From positions 196,060-260,059 of the forward strand of contig CAWARM010000015.1 in assembly GCA_963784425.1 (NCBI GenBank): 64,000 bases of DNA, in the 5' to 3' direction. The translations under genes and the position numbers were made by a program. How positions within the stretch are numbered: position 1 is the first letter of the stretch; the number at the start of each line of letters is the position of its first letter. Shown piece after piece: positions 9,153 through 16,853 of the stretch. This stretch comes from SHZL01 sp963784425 (GTDB lineage Bacteria; Pseudomonadota; Gammaproteobacteria; Xanthomonadales; SZUA-36). The notes under the pieces were generated by a model. It searched no databases. It was not told the DNA's origin and saw only the letters and a program-made list of their open reading frames with translations.

Positions 9153-10204
9153 CCTACATTGCCAAACCAAAAATCGATCTGCCCGGCCAGAAGCGCAACG
9201 CGCTGGGTCTGTTGCAGCGTGACTACGAAGGCAGCATGTCGACCCTGTGTGCCGGTTGCGGGCACGATTCCATCACTGCAGCGCTGGTGCAGGCATTGTG
9301 GGAGATGGCCATCGCCCCGGAAAAACTCGTCAAATTATCCGGCATCGGCTGCTCATCCAAGACCCCGGCCTATTTTGTGAAGGGCGCACATGGTTTTAAT
9401 TCGGTGCATGGCCGCATGCCCTCGGTGGCCACCGGCGCACACGCCGGCAACCGTGACCTGATTTGCATCGGGGTATCGGGAGATGGCGACTCGCTGTCCA
9501 TCGGCTTTGGCCAGTTTGGTCATGCCATCCGGCGCAACCTGAACATGCTCTACCTGATCGAGAACAATGGGGTCTATGGCCTGACCAAGGGGCAGTTCTC
9601 CGCCTCCGCCGACCCCGGCAGCACGGCCAAGAAAGGTGCACCCAACCTGATGCAGAGCATCAACCCGGTGGCTACGGCCATTGCCATGGGCGCCAGTTTT
9701 GTCGCACGCAGTTTTTCCGGTGACCGTGAACAATTGGTTGAGCTCATCAAGGCCGGCATTGCTCATCCCGGTTGCGCCCTGCTGGATGTCATTTCACCCT
9801 GTGTCACGTTCAATGACCACGAGGGTTCCACCAAGAGCTATGCCTATACCCGCCTGCACAAGCACCAGGCCACCGCCGCGGACTATGTGCCGGCAGCGGA
9901 CGAGATCACTGCGCAGTATGCCGAGGGCGAAGCAATCAGCGTCAAGCTGCACGACGGCAGCAGCATCGTGCTGAAAAAGGCCGATACCGATTTCGACCCC
10001 ACCAAGCGCAGCTCAGCGCTGGGCTACCTGGAAAAACACCGCGACCTCGGTGAAATCCCCACCGGCCTGCTGTTTATTGATGAAGACTGGCCGGAAATGC
10101 ACGCCATTTATGGCACCGCCGCAAAGCCGCTCAAGGAATTTACCTTTGCAGAACTCAATCCCGGGCGCGATGCGCTGGAAAAGCTGCAGCTGGGAATGCG
10201 CTAA
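9149..10204 (+). CDS. 2-oxoacid:acceptor oxidoreductase, beta (thiamine diphosphate-binding) subunit
   Basis: This 351-residue catalytic subunit starts at ATG 9149, inside the ATGA overlap with the alpha gene; an upstream in-frame start at 9101 would lie within alpha. The N-terminus has the cluster-type motif STLCAGCGH and GIGCSSKTPAYF. The thiamine diphosphate motif is GDGDSLSIGFGQFGHAIRRN followed by ENNGVYGLTKGQ. The length matches KorB/PorB-type subunits. No separate ferredoxin subunit gene follows; two ferredoxin-like motifs are instead in the first gene of the block. The enzyme would be cytoplasmic. 2-Oxoglutarate is a reasonable substrate given nearby nitrogen and amino-acid metabolism, but that is inference. 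Confidence 0.88.
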   Translation: MTYIAKPKIDLPGQKRNALGLLQRDYEGSMSTLCAGCGHDSITAALVQALWEMAIAPEKLVKLSGIGCSSKTPAYFVKGAHGFNSVHGRMPSVATGAHAGNRDLICIGVSGDGDSLSIGFGQFGHAIRRNLNMLYLIENNGVYGLTKGQFSASADPGSTAKKGAPNLMQSINPVATAIAMGASFVARSFSGDREQLVELIKAGIAHPGCALLDVISPCVTFNDHEGSTKSYAYTRLHKHQATAADYVPAADEITAQYAEGEAISVKLHDGSSIVLKKADTDFDPTKRSSALGYLEKHRDLGEIPTGLLFIDEDWPEMHAIYGTAAKPLKEFTFAELNPGRDALEKLQLGMR

Positions 10205-10320
10205 TTTCTATTCTATTTCTTGGCGCATGGGCTGGAAGTCCGTAATATTGTCGGTTCAGTCGAAGCGTTTCGTGAGTTTGAGCGCGGCGGCGGAGTGATG
10301 CTGAGGCACTGATATTTTAT

Positions 10321-10339
10321 AGGTTCCGTTAGAGAACCT
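10321..10339 (+). promoter_or_regulatory. Small hairpin in the asnB leader
   Basis: AGGTTC (10321-10326) and GAACCT (10334-10339) can pair across a 7-base loop, about 40 bases before the asnB start. No T-run follows and I see no Thr- or Asn-rich leader peptide, so a thr-type attenuator is not supported. It may be a weak leader structure or an operator half-pair. The ribosome binding site GAGGA is at 10367-10371. Confidence 0.25.
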
Positions 10340-10377
10340 GCCTCCCTGATAACCCGACAACTTTACGAGGACGCCCC

Positions 10378-12072
10378 ATGTGCTCGATTTTCGGCGTGCT
10401 GGAGCTACGCCAGGACATAGCAACTGTCCGTAAAATGGCTCTGCAACAATCCCGCTTGCTGCGGCATCGCGGTCCCGACTGGAGTGGCAGTTACACGTCC
10501 GCGAGGGCGGTGCTGGCGCACGAACGCCTGGCCATCGTGGACATCAACACCGGCGCCCAGCCATTGCTGAGCGCCAACGGCAAGCAGGCATTGGCGATCA
10601 ATGCCGAGATCTACAACCACCAGGAAATCCGCCACGCGCTGAAAGCGTCCTATGCCTTTCGCACAGAGTCCGATTGTGAGGTCATCCTGCCGTTGTACCT
10701 CGAACACGGCCCCAACTTCCTCGACCAGTTGCGCGGCATGTTCGCCTTCGTGCTGTACGACGAAGTAAAAGACTTCTGGATGATTGCGCGCGATCCCCTC
10801 GGCATCATTCCCTTGTATTACGGCCACGATCAGCATGGCCAGTTGTTTGTTGCCTCCGAAATGAAAGCCCTGATGGACGTGTGCAACCAGGTGCACGAGT
10901 TTCCCCCGGGCCATTATTGGACCAGCGGCCAGGCCGAACCGCAGCGCTGGTACCGGCGCGACTGGGAGCACTACGAAAACGTTGCCAATGCCGTCACGGA
11001 CCGGGCCGCCTTGCGCGCCGCATTGGAGGACTCGGTTATCAGTCATTTGATGACGGACGTGCCCTACGGCGTATTACTTTCCGGCGGACTGGATTCATCC
11101 ATCACGGCTGCTCTCGCTGCCCGTCATGCCGCCATGCGCGTGGAAGATGACGAGCAAAGCCCGGCCTGGTGGCCGCGTTTGCACTCGTTTGCCATTGGCC
11201 TGGAAGGCTCACCCGACCTCAAAGCAGCGCGCAAGGCAGCTGATCATATCGGCACCGTGCATCACGGTTTTACCTTCACCATCCAGGAGGGTCTTGATGC
11301 GCTGGACGAGGTGATCTACCACCTCGAAACCTATGACGTCACCAGCATACGTGCGGCCACACCCATGTACCTGATGGCGCGTAAAATTCACGCCATGGGC
11401 ATCAAGATGGTGCTATCCGGCGAAGGCGCGGACGAGATTTTCGGTGGCTACCTGTATTTCCACAAAGCGCCCAACCCCCAGGCCTTCCACGAGGAAACCG
11501 TGCGCAAGCTCTCGCGACTGCACAGCTACGACTGCCTGCGCGCCAACAAGGCCATGGCGGCCTGGGGCGTGGAGGCACGCGTGCCGTTTCTCGACACCCG
11601 TTTCCTCGATGTGGCCATGAGCATCAACCCGGCCGACAAGATGGCGGGGAACGGCAAAATCGAGAAATTCATCCTGCGTGAAGCCTTTGCCGACATGCTT
11701 CCGGAGGAAATCGCGTGGCGCCAGAAAGAGCAGTTCTCCGATGGCGTGGGTTATGGCTGGATCGACGCGGTGAAAGACCACGCCGGGAAACAGGTCAGCG
11801 ACGGGGAAATGAGCCGCGCAGCCGGGCGGTTTCCATTCAATACGCCGGTGTCCAAGGAGGCGTATTACTTCCGCAGCATTTTTGAGCAGCACTTCCCGCT
11901 GGCCTCGGCCGCCCAGACGGTGCCCGGTGGCCCAACCGTGGCGTGCAGTACGCCCGAAGCGATCTTGTGGGACAAGTCCCTGGCAGAAATGAATGACCCA
12001 TCGGGGCGCGCCATGCGTTCCGTGCACATCGATGCCTACGCCGGACCCAGTGTCGGGGAGCACAAGCCGTGA
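10378..12072 (+). CDS. asnB: Asparagine synthetase B, glutamine-hydrolysing
   Basis: This 564-residue enzyme makes asparagine from aspartate, ATP and glutamine in the cytoplasm. Cys-2 right after the start (MCSIFGV) is the glutaminase nucleophile. RHRGPDWSG and the class II amidotransferase fold fill residues 1-190. The synthetase domain has the pyrophosphatase loop LLSGGLDSSI near residue 236 and GEGADEIFGGY further on. Length matches E. coli AsnB. It has a GAGGA ribosome binding site and a 173-base leader region, and its stop overlaps the thrA start (GTGA). It therefore probably leads an operon whose later genes also consume aspartate-family intermediates. Confidence 0.95.
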   Translation: MCSIFGVLELRQDIATVRKMALQQSRLLRHRGPDWSGSYTSARAVLAHERLAIVDINTGAQPLLSANGKQALAINAEIYNHQEIRHALKASYAFRTESDCEVILPLYLEHGPNFLDQLRGMFAFVLYDEVKDFWMIARDPLGIIPLYYGHDQHGQLFVASEMKALMDVCNQVHEFPPGHYWTSGQAEPQRWYRRDWEHYENVANAVTDRAALRAALEDSVISHLMTDVPYGVLLSGGLDSSITAALAARHAAMRVEDDEQSPAWWPRLHSFAIGLEGSPDLKAARKAADHIGTVHHGFTFTIQEGLDALDEVIYHLETYDVTSIRAATPMYLMARKIHAMGIKMVLSGEGADEIFGGYLYFHKAPNPQAFHEETVRKLSRLHSYDCLRANKAMAAWGVEARVPFLDTRFLDVAMSINPADKMAGNGKIEKFILREAFADMLPEEIAWRQKEQFSDGVGYGWIDAVKDHAGKQVSDGEMSRAAGRFPFNTPVSKEAYYFRSIFEQHFPLASAAQTVPGGPTVACSTPEAILWDKSLAEMNDPSGRAMRSVHIDAYAGPSVGEHKP

Positions 12073-14543
12073 GCATCAGTCCTTCACTGGTAGTGCAGAA
12101 GTTTGGCGGCACCTCGCTGGCGGATTACGCCGGGTTTTGCGCCAGCGCCGATGTCATTGAGAAATACGGCGGTGATGGTCAGGTCATCGTGGTTCTGTCC
12201 GCCGTTAAAGGGGTAACCGACCTGCTGATTACAGCCATCGACCGGGCAGTGGGCGGTGAGAGCGGTCAGTCGGAAATGGATGAGGCGCTGCAGCGCGAGC
12301 GCAGCATTATTGCGGCCATGAAGGCGGACGGCATACCCACTCCGCTGGGAAGTGCTTTCCTCAAGGAGCAGACCGACTTGCTGGCGCAGCGCATCGAAGG
12401 CGTGCGCATGCTGGGCCAGTGCCCCGACCGGATCCGCGCGCGTGTGCTCGCCACCGGCGAAGGCTTTTGCAGTCGCCTGATGGTGGACTACCTGCAACAC
12501 CGGGGTGTGGCTGCCGCCTGGTCCGATGCCGATGTATTACCCCTGGCCAACGACAGCTGGCTGGATTCCCTGGTGGATATCGAGGCCGCTGCGCCTCTAT
12601 TGAAAAAGCGCCTTACCAAAGACATCAAGGTATTGGTGCTGCCCGGCTTCTATGGCTGCAATTCCGCCGGTGAGATCCAGTTGCTCGGGCGTAACGGCAC
12701 TGACTATTCCGCCGCCGCCATTGCGGCCGCCATGGGCGCCGGGCGTTGCCAGATCTGGAAGGACGTGGATGGTTTTTTCACTGCAGACCCGCGCATCGTG
12801 TCCAATGCGCAGTGCCTGGATGAAGTGAGTTACGAAGAAGCCATGGAGCTGAGCTATTTTGGCGCCAAGGTCATTTCAGCCAAGGCGCTGACGCCGCTGG
12901 CTGCCAATAACATTCTGTGTGAAATCCGCAATACTTATGAGCCGGCGGCCCCGGGCACCCTGATTCACCGCGAGGCAAAGCGCACTCACGTGGTGCGGGG
13001 CATTTCCCACCTCGACAACATCGCCTCCATCACCCTGCAAGGTGGTGGTTTGCGTGGCCGCATCGGCATCGCACGGCGGGTCATGGATGCACTGGCCAGC
13101 CAGTCAATATCCATCCTGTTGATCGTGCAATCCTCATCCGAGTACAGCATCACCTTGTGTGTGCGCCAGGCGGATGCCGAAAGCGCCCGCAAGGCGCTGG
13201 AAGAAGAGTTTCATTTCGAACGGCTGCACAGCCTCATCGGTGAAATCATGGTGCAGGGCAGACGTGCGGTTATCTCGCTGGTCGGCGAAGGCATGAAACA
13301 TTATCGGGGCATTGCCGGCCGTTTCCTCATGGCCATCTCCTCGGCCGGTGTGAACGTGGAAGTCATTGCCCAGGGTTCCACCGAGTGTGCCATCGCGGTG
13401 GTGGTCAAGAGCGAGGATGCACAGTCTGCTACGCGCGCCTGCCATACCGCCTTTTTCAGCCACACTGCCCATGTTGATGTGATCCTGCTGGGTTGCGGCA
13501 ATGTCGGCGGGGAGTTGCTGCGCCAGTTCCAGCGCCAGGCCGCCAGCCTGTTGAAGCACGGCACGGACCTGCGCGTGCGGGCCATTGCCAACAGCCGCAA
13601 GCTGTATGTTGCCGCCAACGTGGTGGACCTGGATAACTGGGCGCAATTGCTGGACAAGGAGGGCAAGCCCTGGACCATTGACGATGTCATTGCGATCCGT
13701 GAACGCCTGGGCCTGCTCAATTCCACGGTGGTGGATTGCAGCACCAATGCCACGCTGGCCGGGGAATACGTGCGCTTCCTGGAAAACGGTTTCAACGTGG
13801 TCGCCGCCAACAAGAAAGCCAATACCGCATCGCTGGAATACTATCGCGCCATGCGCACGGCCGCCGGGCGCAATTTCCGGAAATTTCTGTACGAGACCAA
13901 CGTGGGCGCGGGCCTGCCGGTGATTGATACCCTGCAAGCACTGATTCGCTCAGGCGATGAACTCAAGTCGTTTGATGGCATCCTGTCCGGTTCCCTGTCG
14001 ATGATTTTCGGCTTGCTGGAAGATGGCATGGCCATGTCTGCAGCCGTGGGGAAAGCCATGGAGTTGGGCTATACCGAACCGGATCCGCGCGATGACCTTT
14101 CCGGCATGGATGTGGCGCGAAAACTGCTGATTGTTGCGCGTGAAGTTGGCCTGGAACTCGAACTCAGCGATGTGGAAGTTGAGCCTGCGGTGCCCATGGC
14201 TTCCATCGCCAATGTAGACAAGGCGCACCTGATCAAGGCGCTCCAGGGCCTGGATGCAGGCGTCGCAAAACGGGTCAAGGAGGCTGCGGCAGCGGGCAAG
14301 GTGCTGCGCTACGTTGGCCGCATTGCCGAGGGTAAGTGCCGCGTGGCCGTTGAAGCGGTACCCAAAGACAAGCCGCTGGGCGCTGTGCGTGACGGCGAAA
14401 ATGCACTGGTACTTCACACCCGCTATTACCAGCCCATACCCATGGTGCTGCGGGGTTACGGCGCCGGCGCGCAAGTGACGGCCGCCGGGGTGTTTGCCGA
14501 CCTGTTGCGCACCGTGTGGCAACCGCTGGATCAGCGTGCATGA
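12069..14543 (+). CDS. thrA: Bifunctional aspartokinase / homoserine dehydrogenase
   Basis: This 824-residue fusion does the first and third steps of threonine synthesis. The kinase domain starts with VQKFGGTSLADY and has GRNGTDYSAA for aspartate/ATP binding. Two ACT repeats lie at about residues 315-460 and should mediate feedback control. The dehydrogenase begins at about residue 473 with the NAD(P) loop LLGCGNVGGELL, followed by AANKKANT and ETNVGAGLPVIDTL. The GTG start at 12069 lies in a GTGA overlap with asnB. The fused form is typical of Gammaproteobacteria, although the overall length suits either ThrA or MetL. Placement directly before thrB and thrC supports ThrA. Confidence 0.95.
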   Translation: MSISPSLVVQKFGGTSLADYAGFCASADVIEKYGGDGQVIVVLSAVKGVTDLLITAIDRAVGGESGQSEMDEALQRERSIIAAMKADGIPTPLGSAFLKEQTDLLAQRIEGVRMLGQCPDRIRARVLATGEGFCSRLMVDYLQHRGVAAAWSDADVLPLANDSWLDSLVDIEAAAPLLKKRLTKDIKVLVLPGFYGCNSAGEIQLLGRNGTDYSAAAIAAAMGAGRCQIWKDVDGFFTADPRIVSNAQCLDEVSYEEAMELSYFGAKVISAKALTPLAANNILCEIRNTYEPAAPGTLIHREAKRTHVVRGISHLDNIASITLQGGGLRGRIGIARRVMDALASQSISILLIVQSSSEYSITLCVRQADAESARKALEEEFHFERLHSLIGEIMVQGRRAVISLVGEGMKHYRGIAGRFLMAISSAGVNVEVIAQGSTECAIAVVVKSEDAQSATRACHTAFFSHTAHVDVILLGCGNVGGELLRQFQRQAASLLKHGTDLRVRAIANSRKLYVAANVVDLDNWAQLLDKEGKPWTIDDVIAIRERLGLLNSTVVDCSTNATLAGEYVRFLENGFNVVAANKKANTASLEYYRAMRTAAGRNFRKFLYETNVGAGLPVIDTLQALIRSGDELKSFDGILSGSLSMIFGLLEDGMAMSAAVGKAMELGYTEPDPRDDLSGMDVARKLLIVAREVGLELELSDVEVEPAVPMASIANVDKAHLIKALQGLDAGVAKRVKEAAAAGKVLRYVGRIAEGKCRVAVEAVPKDKPLGAVRDGENALVLHTRYYQPIPMVLRGYGAGAQVTAAGVFADLLRTVWQPLDQRA

Positions 14544-15538
14544 ACCCCGCGCCCGGTACTAAAGAATCCGGCTCGCAGCGCCAGCCGTTGGCGGTATTCG
14601 CTCCCGCGTCAATCGGCAACGTTTCCGTGGGCTTTGACGCACTTGGGCTGGCACTGGCACCCATAGACGGCACTTTGTTGGGCGACATCGTGCAACTGCT
14701 GCCGGGTCCCCTCCCTGACTGGAAATTGCGCACCACCGGGCCCTTCGCCCATAAGCTGCCCAAGGACGTGGAAAAAAACATTGTGCTGCAGTGCTGTCGC
14801 CTGTATCAGCAGACGCTGGCGCAGCGCGGTATTGCCGTGACAGCTATGGAAATTGTGCTGGACAAGCGCTTGCCTATTGGTAGCGGCCTTGGCTCCAGTG
14901 CGAGTTCCGTGGTGGCGACTCTCGAAGTGCTGAACCGCTGGCACGACAATGTGCTGAGCTCGCGCGACCTGTTTCGGCTCATGGCTGAAGTTGAAGGTGG
15001 CATCAGCGGAGCAATCCACCTGGATAATATTGCCCCCTGCCTGTTCGGGGGCTTGCGCCTGTGTCCGTCCGGCAATCTGTCCGAGTATGCCTTGCCCTGG
15101 CCTGCCCGCTGGTTGGCCGTGGTGTGCTGGCCTGGCACCGAGTTGAATACGCGCGATGCACGCGCTGTGCTTCCCGCGCAACTGCCGCGGGCAACCGCTG
15201 TGCAGCATGGCGCGCAGTTTGCGCAGTTTGTGTACGCCTTGTACACCGGCAAGACCGAGCTGGCTGCTGCCTCCATGGTGGACTTGATTGCTGAACCGTC
15301 GCGCCGCAGCCTGTTGCCGGGTTTTGAGCGGGCGCGCGAAGAGTTGCCCGCACTGGGTGCCCTGGCTGTGGGTATTTCCGGTTCCGGCCCCACGGTTTTT
15401 GCTTTGGCCGATAAGCCTGCAGTGGCGCAGGAACTGGGGCATTGGCTGGCGGAAAATTACCAGCAGAACGACAGCGGCTTGACGCACATTTGCCGCGCCG
15501 ATCTGGGCGGAGCCCGCAGCGTTAGCCCCAGGCACTGA
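14540..15538 (+). CDS. thrB: Homoserine kinase
   Basis: This 332-residue GHMP kinase phosphorylates homoserine on its hydroxyl for threonine synthase. The substrate-binding N-terminus is VFAPASIGNVSVGFDALG, and the GHMP ATP loop is LPIGSGLGSSASSVVATLE near residue 110. The C-terminal motif GISGSGPTVFALAD is also typical. ATG 14540 sits in an ATGA overlap with the thrA stop, which decides the start over an upstream in-frame start at 14516. The gap to thrC is 16 bases. Confidence 0.95.
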   Translation: MNPAPGTKESGSQRQPLAVFAPASIGNVSVGFDALGLALAPIDGTLLGDIVQLLPGPLPDWKLRTTGPFAHKLPKDVEKNIVLQCCRLYQQTLAQRGIAVTAMEIVLDKRLPIGSGLGSSASSVVATLEVLNRWHDNVLSSRDLFRLMAEVEGGISGAIHLDNIAPCLFGGLRLCPSGNLSEYALPWPARWLAVVCWPGTELNTRDARAVLPAQLPRATAVQHGAQFAQFVYALYTGKTELAAASMVDLIAEPSRRSLLPGFERAREELPALGALAVGISGSGPTVFALADKPAVAQELGHWLAENYQQNDSGLTHICRADLGGARSVSPRH

Positions 15539-15554
15539 CAGGCCGTCGGCCGAC

Positions 15555-16853
15555 ATGATGGAACTGATCAATATCAAGGTCCCTTCGGAGCAAGTCAGTT
15601 TCCGCGAGGCAGTTTTGACCGGCCTGGGGAGTGATCAAGGGCTGTACTTTCCCCGGCACTTTGAGCTCCTGCCTGCGGTGCAGGACTTGCTCGATCTGGA
15701 GTTCGTGCCCCGCAGCGTTGCCATATTGCAGCACTTGACCCAGGGCGAAATAGCACCAGGCGTTATGCAGCGCATGGTGGAGTCTGCCTTCAATTTCCCC
15801 ATCAAGACAGCTCGCATTGCATCGGCAGGCACGCCAGTGATACGCGCGCTGGAGCTGTTTCACGGCCCTTCGCTGGCATTCAAGGATTTTGGCGCCCGCT
15901 TCATGGCACGTTGCCTGGCCGAGTTCCATGACGGTGGGCCCATGACCATACTCACCGCCACTTCCGGTGATACCGGCGCGGCAGTTGCCCATGCCTATTA
16001 CGGTCAGCCGGGCGTCGAGGTGGTGGTGCTCTACCCCAAGGGCCGGATTTCGCCGCTGCAGGAAAAACTGTTTTGTACTTTGGGTGGCAATGTGCGCACC
16101 GTGGCGGTTGAAGCTGATTTCGATACCTGCCAGCGCCTGGTCAAGCAGGCTTTTGACGACCCCGGGCTCAAGCAAACTTTGGGGTTGAACTCTGCCAACT
16201 CCATCAACATCGCGCGCCTGCTGGCACAGGTGTGCTATTACTTTGAAGCTGCGGCAAGGGCAGACGCGGTAGACAGGCTGGTAATCAGTGTTCCCAGTGG
16301 CAATTTTGGCAACGTCACGGCCGGCCTGATCGCGCGTGCCATTGGCTTGCCCTACCGCCGCATCATTGCGGCCACCAATGCCAATGACACAGTGCCGCGT
16401 TTTTTTGCCAGTGGCCAGTGGAATCCCCGCGCCACGGTGGCAACTATCACCAATGCCATGGATGTGTCACTGCCCAATAACTTTCCCAGGGTGCTGGAAC
16501 TGGCGACACGCCACGGGTTGGATCTGAACCGCATGCTGGGCTCGATTGCACTGGATGATGAGGACACCCGCGCCGCCATGCGTATCTTGTATCAGCGCGG
16601 CTACCTGGCGGATCCTCACAGTGCGCTGGCCTGGTCGGCCCTGGAGCGGTCTTTGCGCGGCGATGAAGAAGGTGTGTTCTTCTGCACTGCGCACCCTGCC
16701 AAGTTCAGGGAAGTTATCGAGGAGACTCTTGCTATAGAGGTATTGCTGCCGCCCGAGTTGGAAGCAGTGCGTGACAAACAAATTCTATCCAGTACTATCC
16801 TGGGAGATTTTCTGTCACTGGAAACGTTCTTACTAGAAGGATCAGCAAAATGA
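15555..16853 (+). CDS. thrC: Threonine synthase
   Basis: This 432-residue PLP enzyme converts O-phosphohomoserine to threonine. The PLP lysine is in LAFKDFGARFMAR near residue 109, and the phosphate-binding loop is TATSGDTGAAVAHAYYG. SVPSGNFGNVTAG is the second conserved PLP motif. Length fits the short E. coli-type ThrC (about 430 residues). Two adjacent ATG codons (15555 and 15558) are both possible starts. The stop overlaps the following amidohydrolase start (ATGA), so that gene is probably co-translated with the threonine pathway. Confidence 0.95.
   Translation: MMELINIKVPSEQVSFREAVLTGLGSDQGLYFPRHFELLPAVQDLLDLEFVPRSVAILQHLTQGEIAPGVMQRMVESAFNFPIKTARIASAGTPVIRALELFHGPSLAFKDFGARFMARCLAEFHDGGPMTILTATSGDTGAAVAHAYYGQPGVEVVVLYPKGRISPLQEKLFCTLGGNVRTVAVEADFDTCQRLVKQAFDDPGLKQTLGLNSANSINIARLLAQVCYYFEAAARADAVDRLVISVPSGNFGNVTAGLIARAIGLPYRRIIAATNANDTVPRFFASGQWNPRATVATITNAMDVSLPNNFPRVLELATRHGLDLNRMLGSIALDDEDTRAAMRILYQRGYLADPHSALAWSALERSLRGDEEGVFFCTAHPAKFREVIEETLAIEVLLPPELEAVRDKQILSSTILGDFLSLETFLLEGSAK

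Noticed and set aside
10205..10377. Threonine attenuator leader before asnB-thrABC
   Set aside because: There is no short leader peptide rich in Thr or Ile codons and no terminator with a T-run.
14609..15577. 322-residue minus-strand open frame
   Set aside because: It is antisense to thrB; GC-rich codon bias leaves long open antisense frames.
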